Of a stretch of DNA of 25,586 nucleotides, positions 7,778-16,117 are shown piece after piece. The stretch is from positions 1 to 25,586 of IMG/VR virus record IMGVR_UViG_3300045135_001628. The stretch is one strand, 5' to 3'. The stretch's first letter is position 1. The number at the start of each line of letters is the position of its first letter. The position numbers and the translations under genes are program-made. The DNA comes from a virus. Below the pieces are notes generated by a model. That model did not search any database, had not been told where the DNA came from, and saw only the letters and a list, made by a program, of their open reading frames with translations.

Positions 7778-8040
7778 TAGCTATTATATATCTTCTGTAA
7801 GTGAGTTTCAAACTGTTCTACTTTATTTAACCTATCTGGCCAGAGGATATATTCTTTTTCTGGGTTCTTCTTAAGGTTATTTAACAGAGGTACAATGGCA
7901 TTGTATAATTTATCTATCTTTTCTTGAGTGTTCATTTTCTCCGCAGCAACTGTTTCAGTCTGCGCTGCAGCCTTTTGAACAGCCTCGAGTTCGTTCTCAT
8001 CAACTGCTGTAAATCCAAAATCAAAAAAGTCGTCGCTCAT
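7777..8040 (-). CDS. Conserved small protein between gp14 and gp15
   Basis: This 87 aa protein of unknown function is linked to gp14 and gp15 by TAATG overlaps on both sides. The N-terminal part is acidic and aromatic (MSDDFFDFGFTAVDENELEAV), followed by an Ala/Gln-rich linker. The C-terminal half is helical (KIDKLYNAIVPLLNNL, EYILWPDRLNKVEQFETHL). I recall similar small proteins at this place in marine T4-like phages but not in T4 itself; that is memory, not a search. Its tight coupling to neck and tail-completion genes suggests a minor virion or assembly role. I do not assign a function. Confidence 0.8.
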   Translation of the reverse strand: MSDDFFDFGFTAVDENELEAVQKAAAQTETVAAEKMNTQEKIDKLYNAIVPLLNNLKKNPEKEYILWPDRLNKVEQFETHLQKIYNS

Positions 8041-8954
8041 TAATCATTCCCCGAAGGATCACCAAATGGATTTGACTCACTAAAGTCAAGGAAGTCGTCA
8101 CCAAATGTTCCAAAGTCTGTGTTCTGTTCGTTTTCAGATATAGTATTTACTTCACTTACTGCAGTAACAGTAAGATCGGAATCACCAATCGCAAGATTAG
8201 TTCTTCCGGCTATTGTGATCTTATTACCTGCCGAGTCAGTCGTAATAAAGTTGTGGAACTTTCCGTCACTAGCACCCACGTGACCAACATAGAGTTTATT
8301 GTCACTGTCTGAGTACTTAATTACTTCACCAACCATGGTCACACCACCGGCAATTGGTTGGGTGACTGTTTGTCCTGCTACGATGTACTGACTGTCTGAA
8401 TCCAAGGTAAGAACGTACTGATAGGCACCTTGTACTTCGATATTATCAATAACGTCGACCTTCGTATCAAAGTCTTCATCGTTATAGTCGAACAACTGAG
8501 CACGGCATTTATACACAGGTAAGTTAGACAACTGATAGAAAGGCATCTCGTGTTCGACGTGAGTGATCTGAAACATTGAGTTAGAAAGCGGAAGATATAT
8601 CAGATCTCCTTCTCTTGGTCTCTCACTGTTTATGTTATTGTCAACTCTACCGATAGTTGACTTCCACCTACGACGAGCTACCACAAAGGTTGCTTCGTCA
8701 CGAATCTCAACACCGAAGCGAGTGAAAAGGTCTCCCTCTCCATCGAATCCTTCGATGTTGTCGATATACATTTCTATCTTATAACTTGATGTGTACTTCG
8801 CTGGAATCTCATCACCAAATATTCTGTCTTCAAAGACAGTGGTACGAGGAAGATAGTATACGTCTTGCCCGTATATCTTAAGTGACTCAATAACGATGTC
8901 TTCATACAGATTCTGTTCTGATTTGACATCCTGCCGAAAGTAAATATTTTTCAT
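8040..8954 (-). CDS. 14: Neck protein gp14 (head completion)
   Basis: This 304 aa protein (T4 gp14 is 256 aa) forms the lower neck ring with gp13, sealing the packaged head and providing the tail docking site. The N-terminal YFRQDVKSEQNLYEDIVIES, IYGQDVYYLPR and DEIPAKYTSSYKIEMYIDN (about 4-66) are typical of T4-like gp14, as are GFDGEGDLFTRFGVEI and EGDLIYLPLSNSMFQI. A segment of about 55 residues rich in Asp, Ser, Thr and Val (about 180-265) appears inserted relative to T4 and explains the extra length. The C-terminus (DFLDFSESNPFGDPSGND) resembles T4-like tails. Its ribosome binding site AGGGTGA overlaps the gp13 stop. Confidence 0.94.
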   Translation of the reverse strand: MKNIYFRQDVKSEQNLYEDIVIESLKIYGQDVYYLPRTTVFEDRIFGDEIPAKYTSSYKIEMYIDNIEGFDGEGDLFTRFGVEIRDEATFVVARRRWKSTIGRVDNNINSERPREGDLIYLPLSNSMFQITHVEHEMPFYQLSNLPVYKCRAQLFDYNDEDFDTKVDVIDNIEVQGAYQYVLTLDSDSQYIVAGQTVTQPIAGGVTMVGEVIKYSDSDNKLYVGHVGASDGKFHNFITTDSAGNKITIAGRTNLAIGDSDLTVTAVSEVNTISENEQNTDFGTFGDDFLDFSESNPFGDPSGND

Positions 8955-8960
8955 TATCTA

Positions 8961-9716
8961 TCACCCTACAAAGAAGTCAGCCGGCATTTCGTGTTCGAGT
9001 CTAATCCTCTCTCTTAAATCTTGAATCTCTCCTGTTGCATCGTCGTATAACTGACGGCCGTTAATAATCACACCACCAGGTAACTGCATTCCTTCAAACT
9101 TTATAAGATTCATACCCCATTGCATTTTGAACAGTGCAGTGACATATTCTTTTAACCACAAGTCATTATAAATTGAAGTGTGGGTATCAGGATCAATGGT
9201 ACTGTAGTACTCGTACACAACGTAGTCACCAGCTTTAATATCTAAATCTTCGAAGTGACCATGAATGTAAATTCTATTCTGTCTACGAGCAAAGTCAACC
9301 ATTGAATGACCATTCAATGTCATATCAAGCAATGAAAGGTACTGTTGAATTTGTTCATAGTACGCGATGTCACCGGCAAACTGAGACATATCGGTCAGCT
9401 CTGATAAGTGCATCTGGTATCTTAAGTTAAACAGACTCTTTGATGCCGTCGCACTTGAGATAAATGGAAACACCCTTGATACAAAGTGTACGTTTGAGTT
9501 CGTTGTGATATACTTATTTGTGACATCAGTAGCTGTTAACTCATGTGAAACATACGCGCGATGAGTGGCATCAGAATGATACTCTTGGTAGTACTGTATT
9601 GCTTCATCAAGACGATCCTCATACTGATCCTCGTCAACGTTGATCTCGATGACTGGGTCACCGAGTCTTCGTTTAGCGTAATCAATAAGGGTCGCACGTG
9701 AAGTTGGATTAGCCAT
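8961..9716 (-). CDS. 13: Neck protein gp13 (head completion)
   Basis: This 251 aa protein (T4 gp13 is 309 aa) binds the portal after packaging and, with gp14, forms the neck that closes the head. The opening SRATLIDYAKRRLGDPVIEI, then DEDQYEDRLDEAIQYYQEYH (about 6-47), is the strongly conserved T4-like gp13 signature. WGMNLIKFEGMQLPGGVIING (about 198-218 in outline) and a Leu/Glu/Arg-rich end follow. GGAG at 9725-9728 precedes the ATG. The gene begins three bases after the stop of the upstream fibre-like gene. Confidence 0.95.
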   Translation of the reverse strand: MANPTSRATLIDYAKRRLGDPVIEINVDEDQYEDRLDEAIQYYQEYHSDATHRAYVSHELTATDVTNKYITTNSNVHFVSRVFPFISSATASKSLFNLRYQMHLSELTDMSQFAGDIAYYEQIQQYLSLLDMTLNGHSMVDFARRQNRIYIHGHFEDLDIKAGDYVVYEYYSTIDPDTHTSIYNDLWLKEYVTALFKMQWGMNLIKFEGMQLPGGVIINGRQLYDDATGEIQDLRERIRLEHEMPADFFVG

Positions 9717-9719
9717 CTA

Positions 9720-10766
9720 TTATGCTCCAGCTCCGATAACTGTTTTAAGAGTTGTACCGGCTGTATTTTTAATCGTCAATGTGGAAGCAGAGTTAAGTTC
9801 ATCAGATGAGACTGCGTTAGCAGCAATCGTCAAAGCAACTGATAGGTTACCACCCAAGTCAGTGGTAGTTGAACCAGTTACATCACCTGTGAATGTGAAG
9901 TCTCTCGCTGAATCAAATCTTGTTGCTGTTGCAGCATTACCTGTAAGTGCACCTTCAACGTTAGCTAACAGTGTTCCAGTTGTGATTGAAAGGTTACCGG
10001 TTGCATCTGCTGTGGCAGTGGTAGTACCAACAATAAACTTATCTTCAGACTCATCAAACCCTATAAACGCGTTGTTACCTGTGGATCCACGTTCCATTAT
10101 GATACCAAGATCATTGGTATTAGAAGCAGCTCCGGTATTTAATTCCATTAAATGGTCTGCGATAACAGTGTTTGTTGATGAAACTGTAGTTGTAGTACCT
10201 GTGACAGTCAGGTTACCACCAACTATAACGTTACCAGAAGCATACAAGCCACCAAACGTAACCGAGTCAGTCGTTTCAATCGAAAGAGTACCGCTGGCAG
10301 AATCTATTGCGATACCATTTCCGGCTTGCATAACCGACATGACTTCAGCTTGTGATGGTCCTGTGTATGTAAACTTACCGAGTGACGAGTCATAAGCCAT
10401 CGAGCCAAGACCACCAGCATCAACTAGTGATATAGCATCCGATACTCTTAACAAGAACTCCGCTGAACCAGAGTCACCAGTTACGAACTGTGAAGCCGGT
10501 GCAATACTTGAGGTTGCTCCAGTACTGTCTTGAATTGATAACTTATTACCATCTGCTCGTAACTTAACACCACCCAGGTGGATTGTACCAGCCGATAAGA
10601 ATATGTCTCTAAATTTTAGCGATGAAGTACCAATATCATACGCCGAGTCTGCGCCCGGTGTAATATGACCATTGACTTCTAACGCTCCTTGGACGTCGAG
10701 TCTGTCACTTGAGGGAATCTCTCTAATATCTGTTCCCGATATGACTAGTGGAATACGATCTGCCAT
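9720..10766 (-). CDS. Fibre-like virion structural protein (348 aa)
   Basis: This 348 aa protein is rich in Gly, Ser, Thr, Ala and Asp, with beta-strand periodicity typical of phage fibre or whisker proteins. Residues about 36-68 contain the DSAYDIGTSSLKFRDIFLSAGTI module seen in many fibres of marine phages. LVDAGGLGSMAYDSSLGKFTYTGPSQAE (about 113-141 in outline) shares its pattern with repeats in the 1262 aa neighbour. NVIVGGNLTVTGTTTTV and the ADHLMELNTG / LGIIMERGSTGNNAFIGFDE region follow. It sits directly before gene 13, the place of wac (neck whiskers) in T4, but I see no fibritin-like sequence. A whisker, collar or fibre subunit is a reasonable guess. Confidence 0.8.
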   Translation of the reverse strand: MADRIPLVISGTDIREIPSSDRLDVQGALEVNGHITPGADSAYDIGTSSLKFRDIFLSAGTIHLGGVKLRADGNKLSIQDSTGATSSIAPASQFVTGDSGSAEFLLRVSDAISLVDAGGLGSMAYDSSLGKFTYTGPSQAEVMSVMQAGNGIAIDSASGTLSIETTDSVTFGGLYASGNVIVGGNLTVTGTTTTVSSTNTVIADHLMELNTGAASNTNDLGIIMERGSTGNNAFIGFDESEDKFIVGTTTATADATGNLSITTGTLLANVEGALTGNAATATRFDSARDFTFTGDVTGSTTTDLGGNLSVALTIAANAVSSDELNSASTLTIKNTAGTTLKTVIGAGA

Positions 10767-10795
10767 TTTCTAATTCCTTTTAGTTTCCTTATGTC

Positions 10796-10803
10796 TATTT
10801 ATA
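10796..10803 (-). promoter_or_regulatory. T4-type late promoter upstream of the 348 aa fibre-like gene
   Basis: Plus-strand tatttata gives exact TATAAATA on the minus strand in the 40-base gap between the 1262 aa and 348 aa genes. It lies 30 bases upstream of the start at 10766, which has an AAGGA ribosome binding site. It would drive this protein together with gp13 to gp17. Confidence 0.78.
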
Positions 10804-10806
10804 ATG

Positions 10807-13800
10807 TTACAGACTGATAGTTACTTCAGCACTATCTTTGTCCAATATTGTTATTGTGTTGCCAAATCCGATAGGTGACCCAGTTGCAATAGTTGCAGCT
10901 TGAGTGATTGTTATGCCAATTAACCTATTTCCTGCACTATCGTTAATTGGAATCTCAAGACCAGTAGATGTTACTCTAGCTCCTACATAAGCTGAGTCAA
11001 TTAAGTCAAATACAAAATCACGCGTTAGTAGTGTACCTGATGAATCAGGTAATAATAAGTTATGGCTACCTGTAGAAGCACTATGAAGATAAAGATCTCC
11101 AGAGTCACTTTGGAAGTATAACTTTTCATTTACTCCTAGTTCAAAACCACGTGGTGTTAACGCAAACTTTTCTCTATCAACCCCAATTTGTTTTAGACGG
11201 AACTGCAGTTCGCCATCTTCGGTATCTGCGGTTGCATCATGAATAAATGATTGAATGGATCCGTATTCTATTTCAGAATCTGCGTCGTTTCTACCACGGA
11301 ACTCTAAATAACCAATTGCATCTGAGTCAGCAGGTGAAGAACTGTTGCGATCAAGTACTAACTTAGGACCGTATCCTGCACCAGCGTCAACATCAACAAA
11401 TTTAATCTCATCACTTGTAATTACACGAGCTCTTTCGCCAACCCAAGCTGAGTCAACAACTGAACCATCATAAGTAAGATCACCAGATAGTGTAGTGTTA
11501 CCATCAACACTCAGTCCAGTACTGTTTAATAACTGCAACTCATCATGTCTTTGTCTACTGACAATGACGAATCCACCATTACCTTTGATTGCTGTTTCGA
11601 TTAGACCGTCTTCAGTACCCTGCGTTGCATCTCTGATCTTACCGGTAACCTTAGCGTAAATCTCATCTCCGTTGGCATCGTTTTTGCCTTTAAACTGAAT
11701 CTGACCAAGATAGTCACCATCAGCAGGAGTTCCGCTGTTGCGATAGAGAATCAGTTCTGGTTCAGCTGCCGATCCAGAATCAACTGATTCAACTTGAACA
11801 CCAGTAGATGTTGTTCTGAACTTACTAACTTTGTTGTAAGTAAGAATCGTATCAGTCAGCGGATTGATTGTAGCGGCTACGTTCAGACTAGCGTCAGTGA
11901 GGAAAACCGTATCACCACCAAGAACCAAGGCACCACCAGATGTGGTATAGTACGAGTTATTACTATTATGATAGATTTGACCTTCTTCGCCAGTACCAAC
12001 ACTAATTCTGTTACCGCTACCGTCGTTTAATACGATTTTACCACCACTGACCGTCATGGTACCACCGAGTGAAGTGGTGGCTAGTGTCGTATTGGTAAAG
12101 CTTGAAGAATCACCACTTAAACCATTCACTCTTGCAATGTTCGCATCAAGTCGAGTTGCATACGCTGAGTCTGTTGACAGCTGACTTATTAAACCAGTTG
12201 TGACATTAACAGAGGTTCCCGATATGTCAGTAATGACTGCAGAGTCAGCAGTGATGTTTGTTGCAGTAAATTGGTTTATACTACCTGAGTCGTAATTAAG
12301 ACTACTACCTGAGATCTCAAAGAGTTCAGCCGAATCTCTACTATGAATTGGTGCAGAGAATGATCCACCATCTGCTGTGCTGATTGTTAAGACACCACGT
12401 TGAGAATCAAGTGAGAATCCTGTTACACCAGCGACTAATGTTGTTCCAATACTATCGATAAATCCTGATGTGTTTACCGTAATTACAGGAATTAACGTTG
12501 CTGATCCGTATACACCTGAATCAACAGTTGCTGCACGTGAAAGTGTAGATGTTGATACCGAAGTGGTTGATAACCCAGTGACAGTTAAGTTGGTCATTGT
12601 AGCCGAGTCGGCTAATAAGTTTCCAACATTCAGATCTGCTTTTGTAAAGTCAGTGGCTGATCTATTAATAACTGATGGAGGAATCGACGAGTCAAACGCC
12701 GAGTCGATCATGTTTCTAAACAGATAGTACTGATCGTTCGACGCGTCTCTAAATAGACCAGTATGTCTACGCTGAGCATCGCGATAGTAGTGACCAATGA
12801 AACCAATGTCAACTACATCTGAGACTTCATTACTATCAGCAAGATGAATCAGTGGGTCATTGATTGTCAGAGTAGAAGCAGAAACAGTTACAGTCTCACC
12901 AGCAACAGTAAGGTTACCCGAGACTCTTAAGTTTCCAGTTTCAGCCGAATCAATATCTAACTGACCAATATTAGCTGAAACATAATTTAGTGAGCTACCA
13001 GATACAGCGGTAATTACTGCAGAATCTGCGTTTAGATCATTTGTTCTTAAAACGTTATTATCAATTGTAGTAATTGATGCAGAGTCTGCAGATAACTGAC
13101 TGCTTATAATCGTTGGATAGTTTGCAGTTGTACCGGATATGTCTGTAATGACTGCCGAGTCAGCAGTAATGTTCGTAGCAGTAAACTGATTAATACTACC
13201 AGAATCGTAGTTAATGCTACTGCCGGATATGTCAGTAACTACAGCAGAATCAGCTGTAAAATTAGTGGCCTGAAGATTATCGTATCCGCCTATTGCTGTA
13301 GAGAAAGTGTTACCGTCTGCTGTAGATATTGTGATAGTTTCAGTAGAAGAATCAAATGATACTCCAGTTACACCAGCAACTAGTACCGAACCAGCAGAAT
13401 CAACTCTACCGTCGGATTGAATCCTGAGAATCGGAACTCGAGTTGAGGAACCATAAGTACCTGAGTCGACACCCGTATTGATAAGACTTAACTTATGCGA
13501 TGCTGAATCATAAGCGATACCATTAGTGGCATTTAATGATAAGCTCAGATCTGATTCGAAGTTGGCTTGTGTGTATACACTCTCAACATCAAAGGTAAAC
13601 TGACCTGTGCCTGAGTTATATGTAAGGTCTCCACCAGCAGAAAACAATCCGCGTATCTCTGATGAATCAACTGAAATATTACCAGTGCTTGTAGAATATA
13701 CAATTCCGTGGCCACCGTTGAGGTGAGCTCTTACTTCAGCGGCAGAAGGTCCAGTATAAGTTAGCTTTCCAAGGGCAGAGTCATACGTAAACGATCCATC

Positions 13801-14595
13801 ACCTCCGGCATCGACTACATTAATGTGAGCTCTGACTTCACTAGCAGATGGACCAGTATAAGTTATTTTACCACCAGCTGAATCATATGTAAGCGATCCG
13901 TCACCACCGGCGTCAACTAAGTTAATATATCCACGTATTGTGCCTCTTGATGTGGTATCACCTAAGGCAGAATCAAAACGAGCTCGTGTATAATATAAGT
14001 TATCACTTTCTTTTAGATCGTTTGTAGAATTAGCGGAAAGATCAAGTTTGGCTTTATTATTACTATTGTCTCTTACAACTAGATTTCCATTAGAGTCACT
14101 TATGGATAATGTACCAAGCTCAATAGTGCTACCTGATAAGAATAATTTACGAAACTTCTTAGATGCAGAACCAAGATCAATAGCACTGTCAGTTTGTGGT
14201 ACAATAGACACACTAAGCTGACCAAGCTCAGCATTGAAAAGATTGAGCCCACGTTCTGAGTCAAGTGAATTTTGTTCTACATAAGCAGAATCAACGAAGT
14301 TACGAGTAAGGCTTTGGCCAGTGATAAACTTTACGTAATCGGAATCAATAATTGCTTTCAGTTCGTCCGAGTCAACCGAAAGTACAATGTTATTTCCAGA
14401 AGAGTCAAAGAACTTAACGATACCATGGCTACCTACGAGGTCTCCGGATTGGTATAAGTTAGTACTAGCGTTATTAATGAGAATGTTGCCAGCAGCCCTC
14501 GCTTGCGCAGATACAACACCGGACGCAGCTTCATTAACATTTGATATTGGACGTCCAATGGAGACGCGTCTTACGAAAGTTCTTCTTGTGGACAT
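10807..14595 (-). CDS. Large repeat-containing tail or neck fibre protein (1262 aa)
   Basis: This 1262 aa virion protein is the largest in the window, rich in Ser, Asp, Ala, Thr and Gly with a recurring ADSA/DSA tripeptide. The N-terminal part has a SAIDLGSASKKFRKLFLSG module (about residue 137-155) shared with the 348 aa protein. Residues about 226-292 hold two tandem copies of VDAGGDGS-x-TYDSA-x-GK-x-TYTGPSA. The middle has repeats of SGSINQFTATNITADSAVIT about 300 residues apart. Two segments near 930-1130 share the pattern LxxxRNSxxPADxDxxGxxxFxGxNDA. Fibre function and receptor binding are inferred; no lectin or enzyme domain is recognisable. The ATG follows AAGGA at 14603-14607, overlapping the stop of the 116 aa gene. 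No in-frame break is visible. Confidence 0.82.
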   Translation of the reverse strand: MSTRRTFVRRVSIGRPISNVNEAASGVVSAQARAAGNILINNASTNLYQSGDLVGSHGIVKFFDSSGNNIVLSVDSDELKAIIDSDYVKFITGQSLTRNFVDSAYVEQNSLDSERGLNLFNAELGQLSVSIVPQTDSAIDLGSASKKFRKLFLSGSTIELGTLSISDSNGNLVVRDNSNNKAKLDLSANSTNDLKESDNLYYTRARFDSALGDTTSRGTIRGYINLVDAGGDGSLTYDSAGGKITYTGPSASEVRAHINVVDAGGDGSFTYDSALGKLTYTGPSAAEVRAHLNGGHGIVYSTSTGNISVDSSEIRGLFSAGGDLTYNSGTGQFTFDVESVYTQANFESDLSLSLNATNGIAYDSASHKLSLINTGVDSGTYGSSTRVPILRIQSDGRVDSAGSVLVAGVTGVSFDSSTETITISTADGNTFSTAIGGYDNLQATNFTADSAVVTDISGSSINYDSGSINQFTATNITADSAVITDISGTTANYPTIISSQLSADSASITTIDNNVLRTNDLNADSAVITAVSGSSLNYVSANIGQLDIDSAETGNLRVSGNLTVAGETVTVSASTLTINDPLIHLADSNEVSDVVDIGFIGHYYRDAQRRHTGLFRDASNDQYYLFRNMIDSAFDSSIPPSVINRSATDFTKADLNVGNLLADSATMTNLTVTGLSTTSVSTSTLSRAATVDSGVYGSATLIPVITVNTSGFIDSIGTTLVAGVTGFSLDSQRGVLTISTADGGSFSAPIHSRDSAELFEISGSSLNYDSGSINQFTATNITADSAVITDISGTSVNVTTGLISQLSTDSAYATRLDANIARVNGLSGDSSSFTNTTLATTSLGGTMTVSGGKIVLNDGSGNRISVGTGEEGQIYHNSNNSYYTTSGGALVLGGDTVFLTDASLNVAATINPLTDTILTYNKVSKFRTTSTGVQVESVDSGSAAEPELILYRNSGTPADGDYLGQIQFKGKNDANGDEIYAKVTGKIRDATQGTEDGLIETAIKGNGGFVIVSRQRHDELQLLNSTGLSVDGNTTLSGDLTYDGSVVDSAWVGERARVITSDEIKFVDVDAGAGYGPKLVLDRNSSSPADSDAIGYLEFRGRNDADSEIEYGSIQSFIHDATADTEDGELQFRLKQIGVDREKFALTPRGFELGVNEKLYFQSDSGDLYLHSASTGSHNLLLPDSSGTLLTRDFVFDLIDSAYVGARVTSTGLEIPINDSAGNRLIGITITQAATIATGSPIGFGNTITILDKDSAEVTISL
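12220..12317 (-). repeat. Fibre repeat copy (GSINQFTATNITADSAVI unit)
   Basis: This stretch encodes SSLNYDSGSINQFTATNITADSAVITDISGTS-like sequence and matches 13130-13227 closely at both DNA and protein level. The two copies are about 900 bases apart inside the 1262 aa gene. They look like duplicated beta-structural segments and could recombine to alter fibre length. Confidence 0.7.
13130..13227 (-). repeat. Fibre repeat copy (GSINQFTATNITADSAVI unit, second copy)
   Basis: This is the partner of 12220-12317. It encodes the same unit with only synonymous or conservative differences. A degenerate relative (NATADSAVVTDISGSSINYD-type) follows immediately downstream on the plus strand at about 13227-13270. 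Confidence 0.7.
13719..13918 (-). repeat. Tandem VDAGGDGS/TYTGPSA repeat in fibre gene
   Basis: Two head-to-tail copies of about 99 bases encode VDAGGDGS-x-TYDSA-x-GK-x-TYTGPSA-x-EVRAH. A third, diverged relative lies in the 348 aa gene at about 10338-10428. This shows that the two fibre-like proteins share modules. Confidence 0.72.
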
Positions 14596-14605
14596 TCCCC
14601 GATCC

Positions 14606-14956
14606 TTAAGTTACATTTGGCGTAACTTGGATCCGGCCTTCAAGGATTCTCTCGATAATAGTATTGTCGCTACTATCGACGTAAGAGAGTTCTACATCAT
14701 ATACGTACCGGCCTTTAGTCAACGCCGAGGTTTGTGTATTTGTTAGTTGCAAGGTGACAATACCTGACGTCGCCGGAGTGGCAACAATCGATGTGAACGC
14801 GGTTGCTTCACCGTCGCTATCACTATAGCTTCTTTTCATTTTAGCCGTAACTGTATGACCTACTAATGACTTAGCCGCACCAGTATGATCTACGAGTTCT
14901 AGCTCTATACCTACGTCACTACCTTTATCGATTGTAAATTCTTCGTACTCAGCCAC
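14606..14956 (-). CDS. Small beta-rich virion-associated protein (116 aa)
   Basis: This 116 aa protein starts with GTG at 14954-14956, with GGAG (14963-14966) six bases upstream. The sequence (FTIDKGSDVGIELELVDHTG, VGHTVTAKMKRSYSD, SGIVTLQLTNTQTSAL, GRYVYDVELSYVD, RILEGRIQVTPNVT) has alternating strands. The pattern KGSD..IELEL..  GA.KSLVGHTV.AK is like the small Ig-like/BppU-N-type domains found on phage baseplate and fibre proteins. It is first in a late transcript, followed ten bases later by the 1262 aa fibre. A connector, fibre base or decoration role is plausible. The exact function is unknown. Confidence 0.72.
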   Translation of the reverse strand: MAEYEEFTIDKGSDVGIELELVDHTGAAKSLVGHTVTAKMKRSYSDSDGEATAFTSIVATPATSGIVTLQLTNTQTSALTKGRYVYDVELSYVDSSDNTIIERILEGRIQVTPNVT

Positions 14957-15007
14957 GAATTACTCCAATTGAATTCATTGTCGGTCTTTGCGACCCTGCC
15001 TTTCCAT

Positions 15008-15015
15008 TATTTATA
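15008..15015 (-). promoter_or_regulatory. T4-type late promoter upstream of the 116 aa gene and fibre gene
   Basis: Plus-strand tatttata gives exact TATAAATA on the minus strand. It overlaps the last codons of the preceding radical SAM gene (stop at 15011) and lies 52 bases upstream of the GTG at 14956. It marks the boundary between the accessory enzyme operon and the structural module. Confidence 0.75.
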
Positions 15016-16117
15016 CAAATTTACGTTTTGGGATCTTGGAATCTGCAGAAGAAACGCACGTATTTGTAATACATGGCATGGGTTTATCAAAGAGTTTGAA
15101 CCCGGTTGTGATGTTTCCTAAAGGCTCGTCAGAACAGGAATAGCTCCGTTTAATATTTCCATCAGGCTCACGTATAATAATACTACGATAGCCTGAATCA
15201 CAATGCCAACCACGAAACTTATTAAAATTAAACGTGTTGAACCTTTCAGCTTGGTCCATGTAGTACTTATTGCCTTTATCATCTTCCAACTCTACTTGCA
15301 TATGTTGCGGTATGCCAGTCTTTTCATAACGGAGGTCGAGCTCAACTTTTGGACGAGGCCTCGTGATTCGTTTTTTGACATCGGTAAATCCACGTTGAGG
15401 CATGCCGTTACGTAAGCGTTCAAGCATATCATCAGTATAACCATCAACGATAAAACTAGCAGTAGGATCAGACTGAGGTTTAAGAGTGACATTGATTCCC
15501 CTTTCATGGAAGTATATTGCGTCTTCCCAGCATTGCTCAAACTTATCCGGCAGCATAACTTGATTGATTGTAACTTGAATGTCTTGGCTTTGGCAGTATT
15601 CTAACTTGTCGGCAAACTCCGCAACTTTCTCTTGTGTATCAACGTGTTCCCTATGACACGACGCAGTGATACTTGCTCTGTTGAACTGTGAACAGATCTT
15701 GGCGTATTCTTCAAACCACTTCATCTTACGTGAGATGTTCGAAGTCATGTGTACTGAATGATAGTTACAGTTCGGAACATCATCAGCTAAGTATTGCATA
15801 ATTTCCAAGTACTGTGGATGAAACGTAGGTTCACCACCACTAAAACTAAAATGAAACGAGTTATAGCCGTTGGCACGTGATTGCCGTTTGATCTCATCGA
15901 TGGTCATAAGAATCAAATCAATCGGCCTGTGATCTTTAACTCGGCTAGACGCATAAGGCCAACAATACGAACACGAGTAATTACAGAACCGACCAAGCAA
16001 CCAACTCACCGTAAACAAATCACGATGAATCATTGTGCGTTGACCAACACTTACGATATTATCAAAGGGTATCTTTGTAAAGTCGTATTGGCTCCATTTC
16101 AAATCAGTCGTAGACAT
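15011..16117 (-). CDS. Radical SAM enzyme R6 with C-terminal cysteine-rich region
   Basis: This 368 aa protein (from the ATG at 16115-16117) has the radical SAM 4Fe-4S motif CNYSCSYC at 45-52 (C45, C49, C52), followed by FSFSGGEPTFHP, the canonical GGE motif for SAM binding. C-terminal cysteines (WHCDSG, YSCSDE, CITNTC) suggest a twitch or SPASM-type auxiliary cluster domain, common in peptide- and sugar-modifying radical SAM enzymes. It shares a GYTD-[DE]-ML phrase with R5, so the two are related. A longer reading from 16171 would overlap the upstream gene by 68 bases and is less likely: the chosen ATG lies within the VYD codons of that gene, like other junctions here. It is last gene in the operon. 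Confidence 0.87.
   Translation of the reverse strand: MSTTDLKWSQYDFTKIPFDNIVSVGQRTMIHRDLFTVSWLLGRFCNYSCSYCWPYASSRVKDHRPIDLILMTIDEIKRQSRANGYNSFHFSFSGGEPTFHPQYLEIMQYLADDVPNCNYHSVHMTSNISRKMKWFEEYAKICSQFNRASITASCHREHVDTQEKVAEFADKLEYCQSQDIQVTINQVMLPDKFEQCWEDAIYFHERGINVTLKPQSDPTASFIVDGYTDDMLERLRNGMPQRGFTDVKKRITRPRPKVELDLRYEKTGIPQHMQVELEDDKGNKYYMDQAERFNTFNFNKFRGWHCDSGYRSIIIREPDGNIKRSYSCSDEPLGNITTGFKLFDKPMPCITNTCVSSADSKIPKRKFV

Noticed and set aside
9781-10395. Long plus-strand open frame (204 codons) opposite the 348 aa gene
   Set aside because: It mirrors the low-complexity, repeat-rich codons of the minus-strand fibre-like gene, has no ribosome binding site, and its protein resembles nothing.
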